DNA of 17,856 bases from CAYVSF01 sp046482855 (GTDB lineage: Bacteria > Bacteroidota > Bacteroidia > Bacteroidales > UBA12077): positions 1 to 17,856 of the forward strand of contig JAWOEH010000125.1 in assembly GCA_046482855.1 (NCBI GenBank). Direction: 5' to 3'. A model generated the notes under the pieces. The model was given only the letters and a program-made list of their open reading frames with translations. It searched no databases and had not been told where the DNA came from. Each line of letters begins with the position of its first letter. The first letter of the stretch is position 1. The translations under genes and the position numbers were made by a program. Positions 1 to 8,316 of the stretch are shown one piece after another.

Positions 1-2412
1 GGTAAAAAGTTCTGGCAAACTGCATTTCCCCACGTATTGTCGGTGATATTGTTTGTTCTAATTTCCTATCTGTTTTTCTTTCCTATGTTGCAGGGAAAGG
101 TATTACAACAAAATGATAAAAACACCTTTTTAGGTACCTCCAAGGAGATTCGTGATTACCGCGAAAAAACCGGCGAAGAGGCTTTGTGGACTAACAGTCA
201 GTTTGGTGGGATGCCTTCGTACCTTATTTCGACAAAACACCCCGGGAACCTGGTAAAAAAAGTCGATAATCTGTTACAATTTGCCAAACGACCGGCAAGT
301 CAGCTTTTTATATTGCTACTTGGCGGCTACCTGGCATTATTGCTTTTTGGCCTGTCCCCTTGGCTGAGTCTGCTTGGTGCCTTGGCATTGGGTTTCTCTT
401 CCTACAACATTATTATTCTGGAAGCCGGACACAACACCAAAGCCATTGCAATAGCTTATATGCCGCCAATAATTGCAGGCATTTACCATGCATTTCATAA
501 AAAACGATGGCTGGGTGCAGCTGTGGCAGGTCTGTTCCTGGGTGTACAGTTGGCGGCCAATCACCTGCAGATTACCTACTATACCCTGCTAATTGTGCTT
601 GTGATGGGCGTTGTGGAGTTGATTCAGGCGTATAAGCAAAAAAGCTTCTCGCCTTTCTTCAAAACCATAGGCATTCTATTAATAGCTGTAATTTTAGCTG
701 TGGGAGCCAATTTCTCCAAATTATGGACCACCTACGAATATGGGAAGTACTCCATTCGTGGCGCATCGGAGCTAACCCACAATAAGGATAATAAAACCTC
801 GGGACTGGATAAAGACTACGCCACCGACTGGAGCTACGGGATTGATGAAACACTTACCCTGTTGATACCCAATTTTAAAGGAGGCGCCAGTTATGGTAGT
901 TTCGATAAGGATTCCGAGACCTATGAATTCATAAAACAAGCTCAGGGAACCGGCTATGCCAATCAAATTGTAAATCAATTGCCCGGCTATTGGGGTACAC
1001 AACCCTTCACCTCCGGCCCTGTATATTTGGGTGCTATTCTCATTTTTCTGTTTGTGCTGGGAATCTTTATCCTTCGTGGACCGGTAAAATGGTGGCTTAT
1101 TGCTGCCACCATTCTGGGTGTTACACTTTCCTGGGGAGATAATATGATGTGGCTTACCAATTTCTTCCTGGAATATGTGCCTGGCTATAACAAGTTTCGT
1201 ACCGTATCCATGTCCCTTGTGATTGCCCAGTTTACCATACCGGTGATGGGATTACTTGCTTTACAAAAAGTACTTACCGGGAAAGTCGAGAAAAACATTG
1301 CTATAAAATATGTAAAGTATAGCCTTTATATCGTAGGAGGTATTTGTTTGCTCTTTGGCTTGATGCCGGGCATGTTCTACAATTTTCTGAGTCCGCAGGA
1401 AGATCCTTCCGTATCGCCCATTTATGAATATTTAATGGTTGACAGGCAACAGATGCTTCGTGCCGATGCACTGCGATCGCTCATATTTATTACCCTGTCG
1501 GCTGTGGTGTTGTTGGCTTTCTTAACCAAACGCCTGAAATCCATGCAAGCCATCTACATACTGATGGCATTGGTATTGGTGGATTTGTGGGCGGTAGACA
1601 AACGATACCTGAATGAGGAGAACTTTGTTCCAAAACGACAGGCACAGCAGCCTTACCAAATGACACGGGCAAACCAACAAATTCTGGCTGACACCGATCC
1701 AAATTTCAGGGTGTTCAATGCAGCAGCTAATACCTTTAACGATGCCAGTACCTCCAACTTTCATCACAGCATTGGGGGATATCACGGAGCAAAAATGAGA
1801 CGTTATCAGGAGCTTATAACGTATCAAATTACCAAGAATAATATGCAGGTATTGAATATGTTAAATACCAAGTATTTTATTGTGCCTACCGAAAAGCAAG
1901 GCCCGGTAGCCCAAGCCAATCCGGGAGCTCTTGGTAATGCGTGGTTTGTTAATAAAGTAGAATGGGTTCCGGATGCCGATGCCGAAATGGCCGCTCTCGA
2001 TGATTTTAATCCTGCAACGACTGCCATTGTTGATGAACGGTTTGCTGAGGAGATTCAAAAAACGAAATTCAGCATTGATAGCACTGATTTTATTACTCTG
2101 GAAAAGTATTCGCCTAATCAATTGAAATATCGCTATCAGGCTTCGGCCAAACGGGTGGCGATCTTCTCCGAAATATATTACCCAAAGGGCTGGACAGCCG
2201 AAGTGGATGGAGAAGAGGCGCCTATCTTTCGGGCCAACTATGTTTTGCGGGGCATGGAGGTACCTGCCGGAAACCATACCATTACCTTTACATTTCACCC
2301 GCGCTCCTACTTTGTAGGCAATAAAATCAGCCTGGCCAGCTCCATTTTGTTATTACTGCTGGTTGCCGGAATTTTAGGGAAGGAATTTTTGCAGTTTTAT
2401 AAAAGAAAATAA
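1..2412 (+). CDS. YfhO-family multi-spanning membrane protein, 5' end outside window
   Basis: The reading frame is open from base 1, so the start codon lies upstream; the TTG at 37 is internal, since in-frame codons before it continue the first membrane helix. 803 residues are visible. About a dozen hydrophobic segments fill the N-terminal two thirds, with a conserved-looking EAGHNTK motif at about residues 141-147, followed by a soluble beta-rich C-terminal part and a last membrane helix just before the stop. This matches the YfhO family (GT-C-like fold). Firmicute members are tied to glycosylation of wall polymers; in Bacteroidota the substrate is unknown, so the role here is inferred as envelope glycan transfer. 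It is followed after 23 bases by ftsX and is probably co-transcribed with it. Family call is firm, function is not. Confidence 0.88.
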   Translation, partial: GKKFWQTAFPHVLSVILFVLISYLFFFPMLQGKVLQQNDKNTFLGTSKEIRDYREKTGEEALWTNSQFGGMPSYLISTKHPGNLVKKVDNLLQFAKRPASQLFILLLGGYLALLLFGLSPWLSLLGALALGFSSYNIIILEAGHNTKAIAIAYMPPIIAGIYHAFHKKRWLGAAVAGLFLGVQLAANHLQITYYTLLIVLVMGVVELIQAYKQKSFSPFFKTIGILLIAVILAVGANFSKLWTTYEYGKYSIRGASELTHNKDNKTSGLDKDYATDWSYGIDETLTLLIPNFKGGASYGSFDKDSETYEFIKQAQGTGYANQIVNQLPGYWGTQPFTSGPVYLGAILIFLFVLGIFILRGPVKWWLIAATILGVTLSWGDNMMWLTNFFLEYVPGYNKFRTVSMSLVIAQFTIPVMGLLALQKVLTGKVEKNIAIKYVKYSLYIVGGICLLFGLMPGMFYNFLSPQEDPSVSPIYEYLMVDRQQMLRADALRSLIFITLSAVVLLAFLTKRLKSMQAIYILMALVLVDLWAVDKRYLNEENFVPKRQAQQPYQMTRANQQILADTDPNFRVFNAAANTFNDASTSNFHHSIGGYHGAKMRRYQELITYQITKNNMQVLNMLNTKYFIVPTEKQGPVAQANPGALGNAWFVNKVEWVPDADAEMAALDDFNPATTAIVDERFAEEIQKTKFSIDSTDFITLEKYSPNQLKYRYQASAKRVAIFSEIYYPKGWTAEVDGEEAPIFRANYVLRGMEVPAGNHTITFTFHPRSYFVGNKISLASSILLLLLVAGILGKEFLQFYKRK

Positions 2413-2435
2413 GCATAAAATTAGATAAATAGCAA

Positions 2436-3314
2436 ATGGCAAGAAGAGAGACACGTGTTGCACGACGCAGACTCCGTAGTTCCTATATTACCAGTGTAAT
2501 TAGTATTTCGCTCGTATTGTTTATGTTAGGACTAGTGGGTTTGCTTCTGTTAAACGCTCAGCGGCTGTCCGAATATGTGAAGGAGAATATCGGGTTCTCA
2601 GTAATTTTGAAAGAGCAAGTAAAGGAAGTGGATATTATTCGGTTACAGAAAAATTTGGATGCTGCTCGTTATGTAAAATCAACGAGATACATAACAAAAC
2701 AGGAGGCCGCAGAAATATTGCAAGACGACTTGGGAGAGGATTTTATCGACTTTCTTGGCTATAATCCACTTTTGGCTTCCATTGAGGTACACTTGCATGC
2801 TGCCTATGCAAATCCGGACAGCATCCGGGTTTTGGAACGCGATTTCCAGCAATATGAGCAGATTAAGGAGGTATTTTACCAAAAATCACTGGTTAACCTG
2901 GTGAATGAGAATGTTCAACGCATTAGTTTCATTTTGTTGGCATTTAGTGCGTTGCTTTTATTTATTTCGCTTGCGTTAATTAACAATACCATCCGTCTGA
3001 GTGTGTATGCCAAACGTTTTATTATTAATACCATGCAGTTGGTTGGTGCTTCACATGGTTTTATCCGGCGTCCTTTTCTTTATCGAAGTGCCTGGCAAGG
3101 CATTATTGCGGCTCTGTTAGCTATAGGCATGTTGTCCGGGGTTATGTATTTGGCAAAGCAAGAATTTCAGGAGGTTGTCTCCTTCCAGGATGTAGAGACA
3201 GTAGCCAGTCTGTTTGCCGGCGTGATACTTTTTGGTATAATTATTAGCTGGATTTCCTCATATTTTGCCGTGAATAAGTATCTTCGCATGAACGTTGACA
3301 AATTATACTATTAA
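2436..3314 (+). CDS. ftsX: cell division protein FtsX (ABC-transporter-like permease)
   Basis: The 292-residue protein has the FtsX layout: a basic cytoplasmic N-terminus (residues 1-14), helix 1 (about 17-40), an extracytoplasmic domain (about 41-163), and three more helices (about 164-186, 222-240, 256-278). The cytoplasmic stretch MQLVGASHGFIRRPF (200-214) is the typical FtsX signature before helix 3. FtsX pairs with the ATPase FtsE at the division site and in other bacteria activates peptidoglycan hydrolases through its external domain. No ftsE is present in this window, so the partner must be encoded elsewhere. The next gene begins only 5 bases after the stop. The neighbours DUF3098 and uppP support this identification over a generic permease. 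Confidence 0.93.
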   Translation: MARRETRVARRRLRSSYITSVISISLVLFMLGLVGLLLLNAQRLSEYVKENIGFSVILKEQVKEVDIIRLQKNLDAARYVKSTRYITKQEAAEILQDDLGEDFIDFLGYNPLLASIEVHLHAAYANPDSIRVLERDFQQYEQIKEVFYQKSLVNLVNENVQRISFILLAFSALLLFISLALINNTIRLSVYAKRFIINTMQLVGASHGFIRRPFLYRSAWQGIIAALLAIGMLSGVMYLAKQEFQEVVSFQDVETVASLFAGVILFGIIISWISSYFAVNKYLRMNVDKLYY

Positions 3315-3319
3315 ATATT

Positions 3320-3577
3320 ATGTCCAAAAAAGAGCAGGTTCAGTCCGAGAAAAAAATGCAATTTGCCTTTGGCAAGGAGAACTATAGACTTATGTTGATT
3401 GGCTTTGGGATCATCATTTTAGGGTTTATCCTGATGGTTGGCGGAAAAGCAGAATCACCCGATCAGTTTAACCCCGAAATTTTCAGCTTTCGGCGCATTA
3501 CTTTAGCGCCCTTACTTGTTCTGGGTGGCTTTATCTTCGAGATTTATGCCATCATGAAAAAACCAAAAGACAACTAA
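3320..3577 (+). CDS. DUF3098 small membrane protein
   Basis: An 85-residue protein with two membrane helices (about 24-42 and 61-79), a charged N-terminus and a Lys-rich C-terminal tail. The short connecting loop carries the sequence GGKAESPDQFNPEIFSFRR (41-59). Size, topology and position between ftsX and uppP match the DUF3098 family of Bacteroidota, which has no established function. It starts 5 bases after ftsX and ends 15 bases before uppP, so the three are very likely one transcript. The context suggests a job connected with the division complex or lipid-carrier recycling, but this is guilt by association only. Confidence 0.87.
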   Translation: MSKKEQVQSEKKMQFAFGKENYRLMLIGFGIIILGFILMVGGKAESPDQFNPEIFSFRRITLAPLLVLGGFIFEIYAIMKKPKDN

Positions 3578-3592
3578 TCAACATCTACATTC

Positions 3593-4375
3593 ATGAGTTA
3601 TTTGGAGGCATTACTCCTGGGCATTATCCAGGGGCTTACTGAGTTTTTGCCTGTAAGTTCCAGTGGACACCTGGAGTTGGGAAAGGCCATTCTGGGCGTG
3701 GAATTCGAGCAAAGCTTAACTTTCACCATTGTGGTACACGGAGCCACTGTGTTAAGTACCATTGTTATTTTCTGGCACACGCTTATAAAATTAGCGAAAG
3801 ATCTTTTTGAATTCCGTTGGAATGAGTCAACGCGTTACGTTGCAATGCTTTTATTCTCGGCTATTCCTGTTTTTATAATAGGAATGTTTTTTAAAGATCA
3901 GGTGGAATCCTTATTTGATGGCCGGATTTTATTTGTTGGCATTATGTTGCTTGTTACTGCTACATTGTTGGGATTTACCTTTTATGCCAAAAGCAAGGAT
4001 CGGGGGCTAAACTTTCGCGATGCATTTGTTATTGGAATAGCGCAGGCAGTTGCCGTATTGCCAGGCATTTCCCGTGCAGGTTCCACCATTGCTACGGCCC
4101 TGCTGCTTGGAAATAATCGCAAGGAAGCGGCACAATTCTCTTTTCTTATGGTGCTTCTACCTATTTTGGGTGCCAATTTTCTTGATATCTTGGAGATGGA
4201 GTCCGCACAAGTCTCTTCTTCCTTCGGAATCCTCGCCATAGGCTTTGTGGCCGCCTTTGTTTCAGGTTTGCTGGCTTGTAAATGGATGCTGAAGTTGGTG
4301 CAGCGTGGAAAACTTATCTATTTTGCCATTTATTGTGCCGTTGTGGGAGCAATTGCTATTTTTGCTGCTCTTTAA
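3593..4375 (+). CDS. uppP: undecaprenyl-diphosphatase UppP (BacA)
   Basis: UppP removes a phosphate from undecaprenyl pyrophosphate at the outer face of the inner membrane, regenerating the C55 carrier used for peptidoglycan and surface polysaccharides; extra copies give bacitracin resistance. The 260-residue length, about eight hydrophobic segments and both family motifs are visible: QGLTEFLPVSSSGHL (residues 13-27, containing the catalytic Glu17 and His26) and PGISRAGST (157-165, with Arg161). It lies 15 bases after DUF3098 and 14 before truB. The carrier link fits the O-antigen-ligase-like gene at 10412 in the same window, though that gene is in a different transcript. Confidence 0.96.
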   Translation: MSYLEALLLGIIQGLTEFLPVSSSGHLELGKAILGVEFEQSLTFTIVVHGATVLSTIVIFWHTLIKLAKDLFEFRWNESTRYVAMLLFSAIPVFIIGMFFKDQVESLFDGRILFVGIMLLVTATLLGFTFYAKSKDRGLNFRDAFVIGIAQAVAVLPGISRAGSTIATALLLGNNRKEAAQFSFLMVLLPILGANFLDILEMESAQVSSSFGILAIGFVAAFVSGLLACKWMLKLVQRGKLIYFAIYCAVVGAIAIFAAL

Positions 4376-4389
4376 AAGCCTTATAAAAC

Positions 4390-5109
4390 ATGAACTTATA
4401 CAGTTTATCGCAGTTTCAGGAGGGAATGATTTTGCCCTTCAATAAGCCACTTACATGGACTAGTACCGATTTGGTTCGGAAAGTAAAAAATATGATTCAT
4501 CGGTCGTTTCGCGAAAAGAGGGACGACCGCAATATTAAATTGAAAGTAGGTCATGCCGGTACCTTAGATCCCTTGGCTACGGGCATGCTTATCATCTGTA
4601 CAGGAAAAGCAACAAAACAAATACAATATATTCAGGATATGCCTAAGGAATATATTGCACAGGTAACCTTCGGAAAAACAACCCCTTCCTTTGATTTGGA
4701 AACCAAGCCGGAAGGCAGTTTTGCAACCGATCATCTGAATGACGAAGAGATCACACATGCTTTAGATTCCTTCATGGGAGAAATCGATCAAATGCCTCCA
4801 ATCTATTCGGCGAAGAATATCAATGGGAAACGTGCTTATGAATATGCCCGAAAAGGCGAAGAGGCCGAAATGAAAACCAATAAAGTGACCATTCACGAGT
4901 TGGAATTGCTACATTTTGAAGATCTGGTTGCTACCCTTCGGGTAAAGTGCAGCAAAGGAACCTATATCCGCTCATTGGCCTACGATTTAGGCAAAACACT
5001 GAAGTCAGGCGCTCACCTTTCCGGATTAATCCGTACATGTATAGGCGATTATACTATAGATAAGGCCTTAACAATTGAGGATTTTGAGAAAAAATTAGCA
5101 TCTTTGTAA
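4390..5109 (+). CDS. truB: tRNA pseudouridine(55) synthase TruB
   Basis: TruB converts U55 in the T-loop of tRNA to pseudouridine. The 239-residue protein carries the diagnostic VGHAGTLDPLATGML segment (53-67) with the catalytic Asp at residue 60, and the later KGTYIRSLAYDLG segment that follows the thumb region. At 239 residues it is shorter than E. coli TruB (about 314), lacking the C-terminal PUA-like part, which is usual for Bacteroidota. The ATG follows the uppP stop by 14 bases. The gene is in the conserved uppP-truB-queA order. Confidence 0.96.
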   Translation: MNLYSLSQFQEGMILPFNKPLTWTSTDLVRKVKNMIHRSFREKRDDRNIKLKVGHAGTLDPLATGMLIICTGKATKQIQYIQDMPKEYIAQVTFGKTTPSFDLETKPEGSFATDHLNDEEITHALDSFMGEIDQMPPIYSAKNINGKRAYEYARKGEEAEMKTNKVTIHELELLHFEDLVATLRVKCSKGTYIRSLAYDLGKTLKSGAHLSGLIRTCIGDYTIDKALTIEDFEKKLASL

Positions 5110-5144
5110 CTTGTTGAAAAATGCCCCGTATAAGGTAGGCATTT
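5075..5144 (+). promoter_or_regulatory. possible queA promoter and leader hairpin
   Basis: The truB-queA gap (63 bases) is the widest in this run. At the end of truB, ATTG (5074-5077) lies 21 bases before CATCTTTG (5099-5106), one mismatch from the Bacteroidota -7 consensus TAnnTTTG. A start near 5113 would put an imperfect hairpin, AAATGCC (5119-5125) with GGCATTT (5138-5144), at the start of the transcript. It could equally be a weak terminator or chance. Low certainty; no known queuosine riboswitch layout is recognised here. Confidence 0.22.
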
Positions 5145-5172
5145 GTATCAAAAATTTAATACTGCAGAATAG

Positions 5173-6222
5173 ATGAAGTTATCTCAGTTTCGATTTGACC
5201 TTCCCAAGGATTTAATAGCCAAGTACCCTGCTCAAAACCGCGATGAATCTCGTTTAATGGTTGTAAACCGGGAATCCGGTGAAATAGAGCACAAAGTTTT
5301 CAAGGACCTTGTTAACTATGTTAGCGATAAAGATGTGATGGTTTTCAATAATACGAAGGTGTTTCCCGCTCGATTATATGGAAACAAGGAGAAAACCGGC
5401 GCGAAAATTGAAGTTTTTCTATTGCGCGAACTAAATCGTGAACAGCGACTATGGGACGTACTGGTTGACCCCGCACGGAAAATTCGTATTGGAAATAAGC
5501 TTTATTTTGGCGAGGATGAAACGCTAGTTGCCGAGGTTATTGACAATACTACCTCGCGTGGACGTACCTTACGGTTTCTGTTTGATGGCTCTTACGAGGA
5601 GTTTAAGGAGACCTTGTATGCACTTGGCGAAACACCACTGCCTAAGTTTATTGAACGAGACGTGGAACCCGAAGATAAAGAACGTTACCAGACAATCTAT
5701 GCCAAACATGAAGGTGCCGTTGCTGCTCCTACCGCAGGGATGCACTTCAGTAGGGAATTGATGAAACGATTGGAAATTTTGGGTGTCGATTTTGCCGAAA
5801 TTACATTGCATGTTGGCTTAGGAAATTTCCGAACGGTTGATGTGGAGGATCTTACCAAGCATAAAATGGATTCGGAAAAAATTCTTGTTAGTGAACAGGC
5901 TGCTAATATGGTAAATAAGGCCAAGGCCGAGCGACGAAATGTTATTGCCGTGGGTACTACCGTTTTGCGCACTCTTGAATCTTCGGTATCTACCGAGGGT
6001 ATGCTTAAGCCTTACGACGGCTGGACCAATAAGTTTATTTTCCCTCCCTATGAGGTAAAGGTGCCCAACATGATGATCTCCAATTTTCACCTGCCCTTAT
6101 CAACTTTATTGATGATGGTAACAGCTTTTGGCGGATACGATTTGATGTTTGAAGCCTATCGGCTGGCAGTTAAGGAAAAATACCGCTTCGGCACCTATGG
6201 CGATGCGATGTTGATTTTATAG
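5173..6222 (+). CDS. queA: S-adenosylmethionine:tRNA ribosyltransferase-isomerase QueA
   Basis: QueA transfers and isomerises the ribosyl part of S-adenosylmethionine onto preQ1 in the anticodon wobble position of tRNA, giving epoxyqueuosine, the step before queuosine. The 349-residue length is normal. Diagnostic segments are the N-terminal FDLPKDLIAKYP (8-19), PTAGMHFS (186-193) followed by HVGLGNFRTV, and the C-terminal YGDAMLIL. The gene is last in the + strand run and is followed closely by a strong hairpin terminator. No other queuosine genes are in the window. Confidence 0.97.
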   Translation: MKLSQFRFDLPKDLIAKYPAQNRDESRLMVVNRESGEIEHKVFKDLVNYVSDKDVMVFNNTKVFPARLYGNKEKTGAKIEVFLLRELNREQRLWDVLVDPARKIRIGNKLYFGEDETLVAEVIDNTTSRGRTLRFLFDGSYEEFKETLYALGETPLPKFIERDVEPEDKERYQTIYAKHEGAVAAPTAGMHFSRELMKRLEILGVDFAEITLHVGLGNFRTVDVEDLTKHKMDSEKILVSEQAANMVNKAKAERRNVIAVGTTVLRTLESSVSTEGMLKPYDGWTNKFIFPPYEVKVPNMMISNFHLPLSTLLMMVTAFGGYDLMFEAYRLAVKEKYRFGTYGDAMLIL

Positions 6223-6238
6223 CACTTGGAAGAGCACT

Positions 6239-6275
6239 AAAAGGGGCTGTTTCTATGATGAAACAGCCCCTTTTT
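6239..6275. terminator. bidirectional intrinsic terminator between queA and the dehydrogenase gene
   Basis: A perfect 15-bp stem, AAAAGGGGCTGTTTC (6239-6253) with its complement at 6260-6274, closes a 6-base loop. The + strand reads into TTTTT and the - strand into TTTT, so it can stop transcription from queA and from the converging gene at 6320-7270. Confidence 0.93.
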
Positions 6276-6319
6276 GGTAATAATAAATCGCAACAGAAAG
6301 TTAACTTGAACTATTCGGG

Positions 6320-7270
6320 CTAAAAGGTATTCATCAAATTTTGGGGTTTCCCTTTAAGCCACGAGTGAATATTTTCCATAACAATCTCCCCACGTTTTTC
6401 TATTGCTTGGTTTGTGGCGTAGCCAATGTGAGGTAACAAAAAGGTGTTGGGGGTTGAGAAAAGGGGGTGATCAGCCGGAAGAGGGGGTTCGGTTTCATAA
6501 ACATCAATAGCTGCTCCTCCAAGTTTCTTGTCCTTTAATTGTTGGGCCAGGGCTTGGTAGTCGCACAAGGGTCCACGAGCCGTATTTATCAATATGGCTT
6601 CAGGTTTCATCAGGCTTAGTTCACGCGGGCCTATCAGGTGCCTTGTCTCTTCTGTTAAAGGCAGGTGTATACTTACGATATCGCTTGTTTTGAGCACTTC
6701 GTCAAGCGATTTGTAATGGATGTAGGCGGCATCGATTTTTGAACGATTATAGGCGGTTATTTTGCAGCCAAAGGCGTGGGCTAATTCGGCAACTCTTCCA
6801 CCAATGCTTCCGGTACCAATAATGCCGTAGGTTTTTCCATGTAACTCGGTTCCCAGAAAGCCCTCGCGGGTTTTTCCGTTACGCACCTGTTGTTGGTGCC
6901 AGTCAAACTTACGAAGCAGTTGAATTGCCATGCCCAGGGTTAGCTCAGCAACGGCATGCCTGGAGTATTCTCCTCCGTTGGATACGATAATGTTTCTGGC
7001 GTTGCAGGTTTCCATGTCAACATGGTCAACGCCGGCAAAGGCAACAGAAATCATCTTTAGCTTTGGGCTTGCCAGCAGGATTTCTTTTGTCAGGAGCATA
7101 TTGCTGATTACCAGCACCTCTGCGTCATGGGCCCGTGCAATAATTTCTTCTGTAGTCTGCGCGCGATCTGTGTGATAAATATAGTCGTGCCCCTGCTCTT
7201 TAAAGTCTGCTTTTACGCGCTCAAGGCGCGATTGTTTAAGGCCTATAGGTTCCAGTTGTACAATCTTCAT
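6320..7270 (-). CDS. D-2-hydroxyacid dehydrogenase, NAD(P)-dependent
   Basis: A 316-residue member of the D-isomer-specific 2-hydroxyacid dehydrogenases, which interconvert 2-oxoacids and D-2-hydroxyacids. Visible are the nucleotide-binding GTGSIGG (152-158) and the three catalytic residues: Arg232 in NTARGPLCD, Glu261 in DVYETEPPLP and His281 in LLPHIGYAT. After the second beta strand the sequence is AYNRSK (173-178), with no Asp at the expected NAD-selecting place; Asn-Arg-Ser may favour NADP(H), which is inference. The substrate (glyoxylate, hydroxypyruvate, 3-phosphoglycerate or another) cannot be told; there is no ACT domain as in some SerA proteins. It stands alone, facing queA tail to tail, and its own promoter is not recognisable in 7271-7403. 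Confidence 0.9.
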   Translation of the reverse strand: MKIVQLEPIGLKQSRLERVKADFKEQGHDYIYHTDRAQTTEEIIARAHDAEVLVISNMLLTKEILLASPKLKMISVAFAGVDHVDMETCNARNIIVSNGGEYSRHAVAELTLGMAIQLLRKFDWHQQQVRNGKTREGFLGTELHGKTYGIIGTGSIGGRVAELAHAFGCKITAYNRSKIDAAYIHYKSLDEVLKTSDIVSIHLPLTEETRHLIGPRELSLMKPEAILINTARGPLCDYQALAQQLKDKKLGGAAIDVYETEPPLPADHPLFSTPNTFLLPHIGYATNQAIEKRGEIVMENIHSWLKGKPQNLMNTF

Positions 7271-7403
7271 GTCTTCTCAGTAATTTTAGGTAATTCGTAT
7301 AGGTTTAGATGCGGTGTATAGGAGTTGGATGCTTTGGACTTCACAGAGTTTAAACAGGGCATGGTAAGATATGTTCGTAGGTGCCTGGAAATTCATTTCA
7401 AAC

Positions 7404-7431
7404 AAAAAAGGGAGACTCAATGAGCCTCCCC
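7404..7431 (-). terminator. intrinsic terminator of the rplM-rpsI-rpsB-tsf operon
   Basis: On the - strand, GGGAG-G-CTC pairs with GAG-T-CTCCC around a 3-base loop ATT (8 pairs with one mismatch), and the stem runs straight into TTTTTT (plus-strand A run 7404-7409). It lies about 24 bases past the tsf stop. Confidence 0.9.
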
Positions 7432-7454
7432 TTATATTTACTAATGAAAAGTGC

Positions 7455-8285
7455 TTACTGTTTCAATGAGTAACGTTTGAATTCAACAACAGACAACTCT
7501 TTGTCGGCAGTTTCCAGGTAAGCTTTTACGCTCATTTTTCCTTCTTTAATGAAGTCCTGGTTCAACAAAGTATTCTCTTTGAAATACTTGTTTAGTTTAC
7601 CCATGGCAATTTTCTCAACCAGGTTTTCTGGTTTACCCTCGGCTAAAGCCTGGTTTTTACCAATTTCCATTTCCTGGTCGATAACACTCTGAGGAACTTG
7701 ATCTTTATCAACAGCAACCGGATTCATCGCTGCTATTTGCATAGCTACGTCTTTTCCAATTTGCTCGTCGATTCCTGATTTGGTAAGTCCCACCAGAGTT
7801 GCCAATTTTTTGTCGCCGTGAATATAAGCAGCAACTTGCTCAGCAGTTACGAAGTCGAAGTACGACAACTCAACTTTCTCACCAATCACACCGGTTTGCT
7901 CAACAATGTGGTCAGCTAAAGGTTTTCCGTCTAAATCAAGACCTTTTAATTCGTCAAGATTTGTAGGTTGCTTTTCGACTGCCAGATCGAGGATTTTTTG
8001 CGCAAAGTTTACAAAATCATCATTCTTAGCAACGAAGTCAGTTTCACAGTTAAGTGAAATGATAAACCCTTTCTTTTTGTCGTCAGTAGTTTGGGCTAAC
8101 ACAACTCCCTCAGAAGCTTCGCGGTCGGATCGTTTGTTGGCTACAGCCATTCCTTTTTCACGGATAATTTGTACCGCCTTATCGAAGTCACCATCCGATT
8201 CAGTAAGGGCTTTTTTGCAGTCCATCATTCCGGCGCCGGTTTGCTTGCGCAGTTTGTTAACGTCAGCAGCTGTTATTTTGGCCAT
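7455..8285 (-). CDS. tsf: translation elongation factor EF-Ts
   Basis: EF-Ts exchanges GDP for GTP on EF-Tu. The 276-residue protein has the N-terminal UBA-like helix bundle (KLRKQTGAGMMDCKKAL, 11-27) and the core motif TDFVAKN (82-88), whose Asp-Phe contacts the EF-Tu nucleotide site. The dimerisation-type core follows to the C-terminus. It begins 31 bases after rpsB, the near-universal rpsB-tsf pairing, and is the last gene before the operon terminator. Confidence 0.97.
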   Translation of the reverse strand: MAKITAADVNKLRKQTGAGMMDCKKALTESDGDFDKAVQIIREKGMAVANKRSDREASEGVVLAQTTDDKKKGFIISLNCETDFVAKNDDFVNFAQKILDLAVEKQPTNLDELKGLDLDGKPLADHIVEQTGVIGEKVELSYFDFVTAEQVAAYIHGDKKLATLVGLTKSGIDEQIGKDVAMQIAAMNPVAVDKDQVPQSVIDQEMEIGKNQALAEGKPENLVEKIAMGKLNKYFKENTLLNQDFIKEGKMSVKAYLETADKELSVVEFKRYSLKQ

Positions 8286-8316
8286 TTGCTTATGCTTTTT
8301 ATCGGTTAATGATTAA

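Noticed and set aside
5569..6090. Minus-strand and alternate-frame open frames over queA, and similar ones throughout the window
   Set aside because: They lie wholly within strongly identified genes and have no recognisable domains; they are shadows of the real frames.
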